Source: Geomicrobium sp. JCM 19039
GTDB taxonomy: Bacteria; Bacillota; Bacilli; Bacillales; Marinococcaceae
NCBI RefSeq assembly: GCF_000698145.1
Contig: NZ_BAXB01000006.1
Location: forward strand, 119,722 to 183,721
Direction of reading: 5' to 3'
DNA: 64,000 nt
Made by a program: the position numbers and the translations under genes. Below, piece by piece: positions 16,728-26,891 of this stretch (the stretch's first letter is position 1; each line of letters opens with the position of its first letter). The notes under the pieces were generated by a model that did not search any database, was not told where the DNA came from, and saw only the letters and a program-made list of their open reading frames with translations.

Positions 16728-19044
16728 CTAGCTTGCACACCATTCGCATTCTTGAATATCAATTTTACTGCTTCGCACATAATACGTCGTTTTAAGTCCT
16801 GCATTCCACGCCGCTAAGTGAAGCTCAAGCAGTGTTTTTGCCTTAATGGAAGCCGGTACGTAAAGGTTAAATGATTGCGATTGATCGACGTGTTTTTGTC
16901 GTGCTGCATTGTGTTTGATGCTGGCGAATTGATCTTGTTGGAAGGCTGTTTTCTCATAGTATTTATAATTCTCGCCAGTAATATCAGGAGCAGTGACGGT
17001 AATTCTATAGTTTTTCTTCTCTTCCACATAACTTGGACCAAACGTAGGGTCAATGCCTGCGGTACTTCCGGCAATGGTTGCGGTACTACTGTTTGGCGCA
17101 ACCGCCATTAGATAACCATTACGGATTCCTGTTTGTTGCACTTGATTGGCGAGCTTTTGCCAGCGCTCGATGCTTGAATACGCTTGGTCGTCATTTTGTT
17201 CAAGGTAGCCGTGGCGCTCGAAGTAACGACCGGTTGACCATTCCGATCCAGAATAAGCAGGATAACTGCCTTTTTCTTCAGCGAGGTCTGCACTTGCTTG
17301 AATCGTTCTAAATGCGATCTCTTCGTATAGTTCATCGGCAAACTTAGCGGCTTCTGGGCTTTCCCAATCCATTTCATTTTGTACGAGCAGGTGGTGCCAC
17401 CCGAAAGTACCAAGTCCAATCGCGCGATACTTCTTGTTCGTAATTTGAGCTTGAAGGACCGGCAGATTGTTAATGTCAATCACGTTATCAAGCATTCGAA
17501 CTTGGATTGGAATTAAACGTGGCAACACTTCTGAGCGAACCGCACGTCCAAGGTTGATTGAAGATAGGTTGCAGACGACAAAATCGCCTGGTTTCTTTCT
17601 GATGACGATCTCGCCGTTGTCTTCAATTTGTTCAACAACAACGGTCTCAGACATGTTCTGCATAATTTCTGTACATAGATTTGAACTGTATACAATGCCT
17701 TCGTGCTTGTTTGCGTTCATACGGTTTACTTCGTCTCGGTAAAACATGTACGGAGTACCTGTTTCAAGCTGGGATTGCATAATTCGTTTCATCACGTCGA
17801 TCGCTTTTACTTTTCGACGGCTCGTTAACTCTGTCGATTGGACACACATTTCATAACGCTCGCGGAATGTACCGCGGCCTTTTTCCTCATCGTAGCTGTC
17901 TTCTAACGACCAGCCAAACACTTTGCGTACTTCATGAGGATCGAACAAGTACCAGTCACCACGTGCTTCTACCGTCTCCATGAAAATATCTGGCAAGTTC
18001 ACGCCTGTAAAAATATCATGGGCACGTTTGCGCTCATCTCCGTTGTTCAAACGCAGATCAAGAAATTCAAAAATATCGGCATGCCACACATCTAGATAGA
18101 CTGCAACAGCCCCTGCGCGTGTCCCGAGCTGGTCGACACTCACAGCAGTATTGTTGATTTGACGAATCCAAGCACAACGCCAGAGGATGTATTTTTATAG
18201 CCACGGATATCGGAGTTTGCAGCACGCACTTTGCCGATGTAGACGCCCACTCCGCCTCCGTATTTGCTCACGTTTGCAATATCAGTGTTGCTGTCGTAGA
18301 TGCCTTGTAAGCTGTCGTCGATCGTATCAATAAAGCAACTCGATAGTTGTCCTGCTTTTTTGCCCGCGTTTGCAAGTGTTGGTGTAGCTACGGTCATGTA
18401 AAGGTTAGAAAGTGCCCAGTACGCTTCTTTGACAAGTGAAAGACGATTCGCACGGTCTTCTTGAGACATGAGCGTCATGGCAATCGTAAGCCAGCGTTCT
18501 TGAGGAAGCTCGTATACTTCTTTGCCGTCGTAACCTTTCGCCAAATAGCGATCACTCAACGTTCGTAACCCAGCATAAGTGAAGAAGTGGTCACGATCAG
18601 GCTCGATAAACTTAGCTGCTTCTTCAATCTCTTCTTGCGTGTAATCACGCAAAATCGTTACGTCATAAATGCCGAGCTGGCCGAGACGTTTTTGTAGGCC
18701 GTAAAACTTCCGTATCGTTGTTTAGCGTCATAGCTACGGTTGTATGCCGCTTTCTTGTATAAATCGCGTAGGAAAATCTTCGAAGCGGAATACGTCCATT
18801 CCGGAACATCAATATCATTGTTCTCGGCAGCGGTTAAAAGCAAAAGTTGTGTGATGTCTGCTGCTGAATACTCTGGCTTGGCTTCGATGGATTTTGCGAC
18901 TTTCTCTTTATATTGGTCCACGTATTTTTGGATCCGAATGTCGGTCGTTACTTCATCAATAAATGCAAACAAGCGCTCCTTATCAAAGGGCATTTTGCGA
19001 GCGCCGTCATGTTTTGTAATCGTCGTCACTGTGGCCACTTCCAA
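16728..19044 (-). CDS. nrdE: Ribonucleotide reductase alpha subunit NrdE with ATP-cone-like N-terminus (frame broken twice)
   Basis: About 772 residues after repair. Residues 1-95 (TTITKHDGARKMPFDKERL...) look like an ATP-cone; the catalytic barrel follows with the thiyl partner Cys in LSSCFID, the active-site Asn-Cys-Glu in SSNLCTEI and the second redox Cys in VVCNLSSINLG. It ends CEWCAS, the exchangeable C-terminal Cys pair. Breaks: near 18690, a T run on the plus strand (A run in the gene) is one short, joining TAYKK to RLGQLGIYD; near 18171, one C is missing before PWIRQINNTAVS. It reduces ribonucleoside diphosphates to deoxy forms. Order nrdE-nrdI-nrdF. Class Ib NrdE usually lacks a full ATP-cone, so the long N-terminus is unusual. 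Confidence 0.9.
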
Positions 19045-19070
19045 TCTTCTTGTGTTCGTTCTTTTATTTT

Positions 19071-19120
19071 ACCACAATCTGTTGTGTTAGTGAATGTTTC
19101 TTACCACTATAGATTGTGGT
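19071..19120 (-). promoter_or_regulatory. Tandem NrdR boxes in the nrd promoter
   Basis: ACCACAATCTGTTGTGTT (19071-19088) and ACCACTATAGATTGTGGT (19103-19120) both fit the NrdR box pattern. Their starts are 32 bases apart, three helical turns, the usual arrangement for NrdR tetramer binding. The second box contains a TATAGT -10 candidate on the reverse strand. The remaining spacer 19121-19480 shows no gene; its open frames are not gene-like. Confidence 0.8.
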
Positions 19121-19484
19121 TTGTCGATATTTGAAAATAACATTCTAACGTTCTTGTTCAGTTAATTAAAACGGTGGTATTCGTATGTAAACCTAGTTTA
19201 CCAAACATACGTTCTCTATACAATGTTGGCAGATGTACTGACGAGTCGTTATCTAAAAATAAGATCTGGCATAAAAAAAGAAAATTCGACATCGATCATT
19301 CGCCATCAACCTCCGACCGTTATTATAAGCGAAGAGCGTGTGGATTGTAAGAGGAGATTTTATGAAAAAATAACGACAGGTACTTCAAAAAACGGCCCAA
19401 TACGTACAGCTGTTGCGTTTGGGTACCACCGTGCATCTTTTTAAAATAACTTGAGCTTTATTTGACGGGAAACAAAAGCAAAGA

Positions 19485-19510
19485 CGGAGAGATTTTTTAT
19501 GTTCTCTCCG
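19485..19510 (-). terminator. Hairpin terminator behind the acidic lipoprotein gene
   Basis: CGGAGAGA and TCTCTCCG form a stem with a ten-base A/T loop, 28 bases past the stop of the reverse-strand lipoprotein gene and followed by T-rich sequence on that strand. Confidence 0.6.
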
Positions 19511-19537
19511 CCTATAGCTAACGATTTAATAGGATCA

Positions 19538-20035
19538 TTATGCTTCAATCTCGTATGTGTCAAGCAAATCGTCGAGATATTGTTCAAACTCAGCGAGCAC
19601 TTCATCGGCTTGCATATAAAGTTCGTCGCGCTCATCAAAGAGCTGTTCGGCATCTTCGCCACTCTCAATAACAGAACTAAACGCATCCTCATCTACTTCG
19701 ACCGCTTGCAGATTGTAAGATGTTTCCTCAATGAGCAAGTCATTTAGCTGTTCGATTTCTTCAGATTCGAATTGTTGGTCAGTGAGGTGGTCATGCATCA
19801 ATTCAAACTGGGGGATGAGCTCTTCTCGAATAATCTCAAGCACTTCTTCATCCTCACCATTTGCACCACGTTCATCGTACTCATCATAAATGAGTTCTAC
19901 TTCCTCATACATGATTAAAAATTCATCGTAAGGTCCGTTTAAATAAGAAAGCAATTCTTCTTGCGTATCGTCCACATTGTTGCAACCTGTTAAAAGAAGT
20001 ATTGACACAAACACCCAAACCCATCGTTTCATCAT
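19538..20035 (-). CDS. Acidic lipoprotein, hypothetical
   Basis: 165 residues: signal MMKRWVWVFVSILLLTGC with the lipobox Cys, then a strongly acidic, probably alpha-helical and coiled-coil body (runs such as EEVELIYDEYDE). AGGAGG stands four bases before the ATG. No family recognised; similar short YkyA- or Lmo-type cell-surface helical lipoproteins are common in Bacillaceae. Monocistronic, divergent from the fbp operon. Confidence 0.7.
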   Translation of the reverse strand: MMKRWVWVFVSILLLTGCNNVDDTQEELLSYLNGPYDEFLIMYEEVELIYDEYDERGANGEDEEVLEIIREELIPQFELMHDHLTDQQFESEEIEQLNDLLIEETSYNLQAVEVDEDAFSSVIESGEDAEQLFDERDELYMQADEVLAEFEQYLDDLLDTYEIEA

Positions 20036-20153
20036 GTTTCCTCCTGAAGTATGTATCCTCGTAATTTATATTCATCCGCAAAATCTTCATACAATTCACA
20101 GCTACATCAATTGACTACACAATCATAAATGTGATAAATTCGAACTACGAAAC

Positions 20154-20168
20154 TGATAATCATTCTCA
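20154..20168 (+). promoter_or_regulatory. Fur box of the fbp operon
   Basis: TGATAATCATTCTCA is a 7-1-7 Fur box (TGATAAT-N-ATTATCA) with one mismatch. It lies 33 bases upstream of the ATP-binding gene, just before a TATAAT at 20179-20184 and downstream of TTGACT at 20111, so Fur would block the promoter when iron is plentiful. Confidence 0.8.
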
Positions 20169-20201
20169 TTGTAACGATTATAATGTAGAGGTGAAAGCAG
20201 T

Positions 20202-21275
20202 ATGGCTTTTATACAGATTGAACAATTAGAGAAGCTTTTCTCTGCACATCATAAACGAGCTGTATCCAATTTTACATTAGATATAGAACAAGGTGAAATC
20301 ATAAGCCTTTTAGGTCCAAGCGGTTGTGGGAAAACCACTACCCTTCGCATGATTGCTGGGTTTGAGTCGCCGACAGCTGGGACAATAAAAATCAATGAAA
20401 AAATCGTATATGGTTCAGGGCATTCTTTGCCACCAGAAAAAAGAAGCGTCGGGATGGTATTCCAAGATTACGCACTATTCCCGCACTTAACTATTGAAAA
20501 AAATGTCATGTTTGGGCTGACGAAACTCCCGAGACTGAAACGTAAAGATCGTGCGCTAGAAATGTTACAAATGATAGGGTTAGAGCAATATCGAAAACAG
20601 TACCCTCACGAGCTTTCAGGGGGGCAACAACAGCGTGTGGCTCTTGCAAGAGCTTTAGCACCTAAGCCAGATGTGGTTCTTCTTGATGAGCCTTTCAGTA
20701 ATCTCGACGCAAGTTTACGTGATCAAATGCGCAAAGACGTGGCGAGTGTACTTAGAGAACAAGGGACGACAGCAATATTTGTTACTCACGATCAAAAAGA
20801 TGCATTTGCCATTTCTGATCGTGTCATTGTCATGAATGAAGGTATTATACAACAAATTGACCATCCAAGGGAAATGTATAAACGACCATGTAATCAATTC
20901 GTTGCTAGCTTTGTCGGGAAAACGAACATTGTTCATGGTGAGCTAGAGACCGACCTCAAACACGTGAGCACATCATTTGGTAAGGTGTGCCTTGCCAATC
21001 GCCAGCAGGCACATATGAATGACCTTATTCAGCTATCTATTCGCCCAGAAAGTTGCAAAGTGAACGACAGCGGCAGATACACTGGGGTTGTACGTGAAGT
21101 GTTATATGCAGGCGAGTATCAAGAAGTTTTACTTTGTCTGAATTGTTCTCCTGAACATTGCCTTACAGATAATCAAGAAACAATGCTTATTCGTGTTCCG
21201 TTAGAGAATGATATTGAAATTGGACACACAATTGCTTTTGATATTGAACCGGAACTCGTCGCCGTTATTAACTAA
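20202..21275 (+). CDS. fbpC: Ferric iron ABC transporter ATP-binding protein
   Basis: 357 residues: Walker A GPSGCGKTT, Q-loop in MVFQDYALFPHLT, signature LSGGQQQR, Walker B VVLLDEPFSNLD and H-loop FVTHDQ, followed by a TOBE-type C-terminal domain (SIRPESCKV). This is the Fbp/Pot/sulfate class of importer ATPase. The Fur box in front and the iron-binding protein behind it identify ferric iron as substrate. The ATG has AGGTG nine bases upstream. The next gene starts about 20 bases after the stop. Confidence 0.9.
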   Translation: MAFIQIEQLEKLFSAHHKRAVSNFTLDIEQGEIISLLGPSGCGKTTTLRMIAGFESPTAGTIKINEKIVYGSGHSLPPEKRSVGMVFQDYALFPHLTIEKNVMFGLTKLPRLKRKDRALEMLQMIGLEQYRKQYPHELSGGQQQRVALARALAPKPDVVLLDEPFSNLDASLRDQMRKDVASVLREQGTTAIFVTHDQKDAFAISDRVIVMNEGIIQQIDHPREMYKRPCNQFVASFVGKTNIVHGELETDLKHVSTSFGKVCLANRQQAHMNDLIQLSIRPESCKVNDSGRYTGVVREVLYAGEYQEVLLCLNCSPEHCLTDNQETMLIRVPLENDIEIGHTIAFDIEPELVAVIN

Positions 21276-21294
21276 ACAAATTGGAGTGGAGTCA

Positions 21295-22374
21295 TTGTTA
21301 AATCGTAAATGGAAGTATCCAGTTGTTTTTTCCTCATTATTGTTGGTTGTTGCTGCTTGTGGCAATGATACAGAACCAGAACAAAACGCTGAAGAAAACG
21401 GAGAAGAAATTACAACAGAGGCTGAAGACCAAGAATTAATCGTTTATTCTAGTAGAAATGAGAACTTTACAAATAATTTACTCGATAAATTTGAAGAAGA
21501 TACAGGAATTGAAGTACTTGTCAGTCATTTAGATGAGACTGCGGTCAATCTTATTAAAGAAGAAGCAAATAACACACAAGCTGATATTTTCATTTCAAAT
21601 GAGATTGGCGGACTTGAACATTTGCGAGACGAAGGGTTGCTACAAGGATATACACCTGAAGGAATTGAGACAATCGATGAAGATTATCGAGCTGAAGACA
21701 ACTCTTGGATTGGGCTTTCAGCACGTACGCGAGTGCTTATGTACAACGAGGACTTAATTGATGAATCTGAAGTACCGACAAATATTGAAGCTTTGGCAGA
21801 TGAACAGTATGCTGAGCAATTCGCGATTACACGTGGAGGAAACGGATCAATGATCGGTCACGTTGCCGCACTTCGACAAGAGTGGGGAGACGAAGCGACG
21901 TTGGAGTGGTTGAACGCCATTCGAGACAATGCTGGAATAATTACAAGTGGTCATGGTGATATTCGTAGAGCGGTAGGTGCTGGAGAGGTAGCTTTCGGAC
22001 TCGTGAATAACTATTATTACCATCAACAAATTGAAGAGCCCGTAGACAATAATGTAGGCGTTGTTTACCCTGACCAAGCGGATGGGGAAATGGGAGCGGT
22101 TATTAATGCGGCAGGAATTGGCATGATTAGCGAAGCGCCAAATCAAGAAAGTGCTGAGCAATTCTTTGAGTGGATTATGATACCTGAGAACCAACAAGCT
22201 TTTTCCTACGATTCTATGGAAGTACCATTGAACCCTGAAATCGAAGCGTATGAGAATGCTGCACCATTAGATTCATACAACATTCAAGATATGCCATTGC
22301 GTGAACTAGGAGACATGTGGGAAGATACGAGGGAATTAATTGAGCAATCTGGACTTGATCTAGAAATTGGCTAA
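21295..22374 (+). CDS. fbpA: Ferric iron-binding lipoprotein
   Basis: About 359 residues. The TTG at 21295 is taken as start because GGAGTGGAG precedes it and it is followed directly by a signal peptide (LLLVVAACGND, lipobox Cys 22). The mature protein opens with ELIVYSSRNENFTNNLLDKFE, the FbpA/FutA hallmark, and has the tyrosine cluster NNYYYH near the place where FbpA uses two adjacent Tyr to hold Fe(III). It delivers ferric iron to FbpB/FbpC. A hairpin terminator follows, so it may be made in excess over the permease. Confidence 0.9.
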   Translation: MLNRKWKYPVVFSSLLLVVAACGNDTEPEQNAEENGEEITTEAEDQELIVYSSRNENFTNNLLDKFEEDTGIEVLVSHLDETAVNLIKEEANNTQADIFISNEIGGLEHLRDEGLLQGYTPEGIETIDEDYRAEDNSWIGLSARTRVLMYNEDLIDESEVPTNIEALADEQYAEQFAITRGGNGSMIGHVAALRQEWGDEATLEWLNAIRDNAGIITSGHGDIRRAVGAGEVAFGLVNNYYYHQQIEEPVDNNVGVVYPDQADGEMGAVINAAGIGMISEAPNQESAEQFFEWIMIPENQQAFSYDSMEVPLNPEIEAYENAAPLDSYNIQDMPLRELGDMWEDTRELIEQSGLDLEIG

Positions 22375-22380
22375 TGAAAA

Positions 22381-22406
22381 ACAAAGGTCTTTGGCCTTTG
22401 TTTTTC
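22381..22406 (+). terminator. Hairpin between fbpA and fbpB
   Basis: ACAAAGG pairs with CCTTTGT over a seven-base loop, flanked by A and followed by TTTTT. Inside an operon this acts as a partial terminator, lowering permease expression relative to the binding protein. Confidence 0.75.
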
Positions 22407-22437
22407 CGTGCTTAAGAGGAATTTGTGGTGATTGAGA

Positions 22438-24036
22438 ATGCGTATGAAAAACTTATGGTTGAGAATATGGAAAGGCAATCCACCAGGGTTTTCTTTGCTT
22501 ATCATTTCTTTAACAGCAGCGGTCCTGTTGGCAGTTCCGGTACTTTATGTAGTGTTCAGATCTATGACGGCAGGAGCTGAACGATGGATGAGGCTGTTAG
22601 ATGATCGTATTCCAGAGCTATTGTGGAATACGATTAGTCTAACGATTCTCGTTACGATAGCCACTATTGTTATAGGGGTGTTTTTGGCGTGGTTTGTAGA
22701 ACGGACCAACGTCCCCCTGCGAAACTGGTGGCGTTGGCTTATGGCTGTACCTCTTGTCATTCCACCGTATATTGGTGCGGTTGCCTATATCATTATTGCA
22801 GGTCCACGTGGAACACTCGCGAGACAATGGCGAGATTCAGAGTGGCTCAGTCAATTAGGGGAATTTCCATTAGAGATTTATTCATTTACAGGGGTATGGT
22901 TTGTCCTGACATTATTTACGTTTCCGTACGTGTTTCTCATCGCGTCATCTTCACTCAGAAAAATCAGCCGAAGCTACGAAGAGGTTGCACGTTCCCAAGG
23001 GTTATCTACAAGCAATATATTCTATAGAGTGTATTTACCTTTCTTAAGGCCAGCGATTGGTGCAGGGGCGCTTTTAGTCTCCCTTTATGTGATCACTGAT
23101 TTTGGTGCCATTGCTATGCTCAGATACTTAACTTTCACTTCTGCTATCTATTACAATATGGGAAGCTATGACAATTTATCAGCTACCGTTCTTAGTACGG
23201 TTTTATTCGGTATAACGCTACTCATTTTATGGATGAATGCTAGGTTTAAATCTGGAAGAAATGTGCATCAATCTACAAAAGGTAAAGCGACAGATCAGAT
23301 TGTACCTTTAGGGAAATGGCGTTGGCCTGTATTTTCTGTCATTATGATGATTTTTACATTCGCTGTAATGATTCCTGTAGGGGTTATGATCTACTGGTCT
23401 TATATTGGGCTGCAAGCAGGAGCGCTTGACGCTCAATTTATAGAGTACGCTTGGAATACATTTTATGTATCTGGGTTAGCGGCGGTCATTGCTATGGCTG
23501 TTGCGTTGCCGATCATCTACTTAAAGTCAAGACATCCTTCCGTTATTAGTTCAATAATTGACAAGCTTTCCTACTCTGGATATGCATTACCAGGGGTGAT
23601 TGTTGCATTAGGTATGATTTTTGTTTTTAACAATTACGTGCCTGTTTTATACAATACCGTACTGCTTGTCGCACTAGCGTTTGTTATAAGGTTTTTGCCT
23701 CAAGTTCTTCAATCTGGTGAAGCTTCATTACAACTTGTTTCTCCTAAAATGGATGAAGCGGCTAGAAGTCTAGGCTCTAAACCATGGCAAGTAGCAACTC
23801 GTGTAATCTTGCCCACGATCCTACCAGGAATTTTAGCTGGAGGTGCACTTGTGTTTGTGAGTGCTGTAAAAGAGCTTCCAGCAACGCTGCTGCTTCGACC
23901 GCCGGGGTTTGAGACACTCGCTACGAGAATTTGGGTAGAGACGAGCGAAGACATATACTACATGGCAGCCCCAGCTGCCTTATTAATTATCCTCATTTCG
24001 ATCATCCCCCTTCGATACTTGCTCAAAAAGTATTAG
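22438..24036 (+). CDS. fbpB: Ferric iron ABC transporter permease, two fused membrane domains
   Basis: About 532 residues with roughly twelve transmembrane segments and two copies of the permease EAA loop (SYEEVARSQGLS and KMDEAARSLGSKPW), the fused arrangement typical of FbpB/SfuB. Start uncertain: TTG 22432, ATG 22438 or ATG 22444; 22438 is favoured by GGTGA seven bases upstream. It completes the Fur-controlled iron importer. Gene end is 33 bases before guaD. Confidence 0.88.
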   Translation: MRMKNLWLRIWKGNPPGFSLLIISLTAAVLLAVPVLYVVFRSMTAGAERWMRLLDDRIPELLWNTISLTILVTIATIVIGVFLAWFVERTNVPLRNWWRWLMAVPLVIPPYIGAVAYIIIAGPRGTLARQWRDSEWLSQLGEFPLEIYSFTGVWFVLTLFTFPYVFLIASSSLRKISRSYEEVARSQGLSTSNIFYRVYLPFLRPAIGAGALLVSLYVITDFGAIAMLRYLTFTSAIYYNMGSYDNLSATVLSTVLFGITLLILWMNARFKSGRNVHQSTKGKATDQIVPLGKWRWPVFSVIMMIFTFAVMIPVGVMIYWSYIGLQAGALDAQFIEYAWNTFYVSGLAAVIAMAVALPIIYLKSRHPSVISSIIDKLSYSGYALPGVIVALGMIFVFNNYVPVLYNTVLLVALAFVIRFLPQVLQSGEASLQLVSPKMDEAARSLGSKPWQVATRVILPTILPGILAGGALVFVSAVKELPATLLLRPPGFETLATRIWVETSEDIYYMAAPAALLIILISIIPLRYLLKKY

Positions 24037-24069
24037 AATAGTTGTATATAGATAGAGGAGTGTTTAATC

Positions 24070-24533
24070 ATGGATCATCAACACCATTTAGAGACAGCTA
24101 TTGCTTTAGCATGTGAGAACGTAGAAAGCGGAGGCGGTCCATTTGGCGCGATTGTCGTAAAAGACGGACAGATAATCGGTCGTGGTGGGAATCGCGTGAC
24201 ACCAAACAATGACCCTACCGCTCATGCAGAAATTACAGCCATTCGCGATGCGTGTAACACATTAGGGACATTTCAACTCGAAGGATGTGTGCTATATACA
24301 AGTTGCGAGCCGTGCCCGATGTGTTTGGGGGCGATCTATTGGGCCCGTCCAGAAGCGGTATACTATGCGATGAATAAAGACGACGCTGCCACTATTGGAT
24401 TTGACGATGCGTTTATTTATGATGAGATTTCTAAATCATATACAGAACGAACCATCCTTTTCACCGGTTAGTGGCCGACGATAAACGCCCTTTCCAGCAG
24501 TGGGAAACAAAAACAGACCGAGTAAACTATTAA
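24070..24533 (+). CDS. guaD: Guanine deaminase (frame broken near the end)
   Basis: A cytidine-deaminase-fold guanine deaminase: H52 and catalytic E54 in AHAEITAIR, C82 and C85 in EPCPMC bind zinc, and IYWARPEAVYYA is characteristic of the Bacillus enzyme. It converts guanine to xanthine. The frame as read stops at 24471 after RTILFTG, but one frame over the sequence continues HRLVADDKRPFQQW and ends VNY at 24533, matching the usual C-terminus; one T of a T run near 24460 is missing. Repaired length is about 154 residues, normal for the family. AGAGGAG precedes the ATG. Confidence 0.88.
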
Positions 24534-24677
24534 GAAACAAAAAGCTCCTCCAATACTAGACAAAACTCGCTGTTATTAGAGGCGGGGATTTTAAAGTGAA
24601 ACGAGAATGTAACTCTACGGTGATTGCACCTGTGTTTGAGTTTGGATACACTTTACTATAGGAAAGGGGAGCTCCTA

Positions 24678-25118
24678 ATGAGTGAGGAGAGCATTCCGGT
24701 TCATGTTTCAATGCAAACACAAGTAGAACAAGCAGGAGAGCACAAACGAATTGCTGTGAGTGGTTACGGAGAAGTGGTGCAAAAAACGGAAAGCACATAC
24801 GTTACATTTACAGAAGAACTCGAAGACATTGGTGACGTGAAAACCATTATAAAGATTCAATCAGGCGGTTTGACAGTGTTACGAAACGGTGCCGTATCCA
24901 TGCGGCAAGTGTACACAAAAGGCGAAGAGACGGAAGGTTCTTATGAAACGCCATACGCCAAATTCCAGACACTAGCGAAAACAGAGGACGTAAAGGTACA
25001 ATGGTATGAGAATAGCGATCTGCTAGGCAAGTTAACATTTGTGTATGACTTGGAGCTGCAAGGCCAGCTTGCCGGCCACTACGAAGTGGAGATCAAGATC
25101 AAGGAGGAAAAGCAGTAA
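24678..25118 (+). CDS. ywiB: DUF1934 beta-barrel protein, YwiB-like
   Basis: 146 residues starting MSEESIPVHVSMQTQ, with alternating strands and the YGEVVQKTESTYVTF and LELQGQLAGHYEVEIKI motifs of the DUF1934 calycin-like family. Its function is not known. In Bacillus subtilis the homologue sits directly before argS, as here (spacing 3 bases). GGGGAG stands seven bases before the ATG. Confidence 0.85.
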   Translation: MSEESIPVHVSMQTQVEQAGEHKRIAVSGYGEVVQKTESTYVTFTEELEDIGDVKTIIKIQSGGLTVLRNGAVSMRQVYTKGEETEGSYETPYAKFQTLAKTEDVKVQWYENSDLLGKLTFVYDLELQGQLAGHYEVEIKIKEEKQ

Positions 25119-25121
25119 ACG

Positions 25122-26797
25122 ATGAATAGATTGGACCAAGCAAAGGAACAAATGAAAGAGGCATTGCAAGAAGCGGCCGTGACAGCAGGTCTAGTTAGTC
25201 CGGAACAGATGCCTACCGTCATACTTGAAACACCAAAAGACAAGAGCCATGGTGATTTTGCGACGAACTTGGCGATGCAGCTAACAAAAATTGCGAAGCG
25301 GAACCCGCGTGAAATCGCAACGGCAATTGTTGAGAACTTGGACCGAGAGAAGGCATTCGTAAAAGAGTGTCAAATCGCTGGACCTGGGTTTATTAACTTG
25401 TTTTAGATCTTCGCTTCCTGCGCGACGTGCTCCCTGATGTGCTTCAAGCAGGCGCGAAATATGGGCAGTCAAATACGGGGAAGGGTCGGTCCGTGTTACT
25501 CGAGTTCGTCTCTGCTAACCCGACAGGCACGTTACACCTCGGACATGCGAGAGGGGCGGCAATCGGCGACTCGTTGAGCAATATCTTGGCAATGGCAGGA
25601 TACAACGTGGAGCGAGAGTACTACATTAACGATGCTGGAAATCAAATTGACAACCTTGCAAAATCCGTTGAAGTTCGGTATTTACAAGCAAATGGTTTGG
25701 ATGCAGAAATTCCAGAAGACGGTTATCGAGGCGCAGATATTGTTGACATTGGCGAGCGTATTAAAGATGAACATGGGAACCGGTTTGTTGACATGGAAGA
25801 AGCTGAGCGTCTACGAACGTTCCGTGAGCTTGGACTCACACAACTTCTTGAAAAACTAAAAGCGGACCTTGCTGACTTTAGGGTTCAATTTAATACGTGG
25901 TTTTCAGAAACGTCATTGTATACGTCTGGCAAAGTTGTTGAAACGCTAGAAACGCTCAGAGAGAACGATGAAGTGTATGAGCAAGACGGCGCGACGTGGT
26001 TTCGGTCCTCTGCATACGGAGATGATAAGGACCGTGTACTCGTAAAGCAAGACGGCTCGTACACGTATTTGCTTCCAGACATCGCTTATCATAAAGATAA
26101 GCTCGATCGCGGGTTTGATCAGCTTGTTGATTTATTTGGGGCCGACCATCACGGATATATTCCGAGAATGGAAGCGGCAATTCAAGCGCTCGGTTACCCG
26201 AAAGAAAAGCTGACCTTCCAAATTGGTCAAAACGTAAATCTTATGCGAAGTGGCGAACGCGTCAAGATGAGTAAGCGTACGGGCAATGCGGTCACGATGC
26301 GTGAACTTTGGGAGGAAGTTGGGTTGGATGCGACCCGATACTTCTTTGCGATGCGAAGCGGTGATACGCATTTGGATTTTGATATGGATTTAGCTGAGCA
26401 AGAATCCAATGAGAATCCGGTCTATTACGTACAATACGCGCATGCAAGAATTAGCAGCTTGTTTAAACAAGCAGAAGACAAAGGTGTGGCTTATGTTAAG
26501 GATGAGGGTGCCCAGCTACAACTCATCGACTCGGACAAGGCGTATGAATTGTTAAAGAAAATCGGTGAATTTCCGAGTGTTGTTGCAGGGGCAGCCGACA
26601 ATTATGCACAGCACCGAATTCCAAACTACTTGCATGAGCTTGCGTCTACATTCCATAGCTACTACAATGCGGAGAGAATTGTTGATGCGGATCATCCGGA
26701 GTTGACACACGTTCGCCTTGCACTCGTCAAGGCCGCACAAATTGTGTTAAGAAATGGCATGACACTCATTGGTGTTCATGCACCAGAACAGATGTAA
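25122..26797 (+). CDS. argS: Arginyl-tRNA synthetase (frame broken once)
   Basis: Class I synthetase of about 558 residues: N-terminal tRNA-recognition domain, HIGH motif as [12 protein letters not shown] after ANPTGTL, KMSK motif as [11 protein letters not shown], and a C-terminal anticodon-binding helical domain ending [15 protein letters not shown]. It charges tRNA-Arg and is essential. The frame breaks near 25404: FINLF should continue [13 protein letters not shown]; the run TTTT before AGATC is one T short. Because an essential gene cannot be dead, this is the strongest case for a sequencing error. Confidence 0.95.
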
Positions 26798-26805
26798 TAA
26801 CGATG

Positions 26806-26837
26806 CAGCGGGCAAGGAACCTTGGTCGCTGTTTTTT
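26806..26837 (+). terminator. Terminator of ywiB-argS
   Basis: CAGCGGGCAAGG pairs with CCTTGGTCGCTG with two internal mismatches and is followed by T6. Confidence 0.8.
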
Positions 26838-26891
26838 GCACCGGTAGTAATCGGAATATTCCTATAAGACAGACGAATGGAGGTGGATAGC

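Noticed and set aside
19223..19444. A 73-codon forward frame in the nrd upstream spacer
   Set aside because: No ribosome site, no hydrophobic or domain pattern, and it is not in a position to be an nrd leader.
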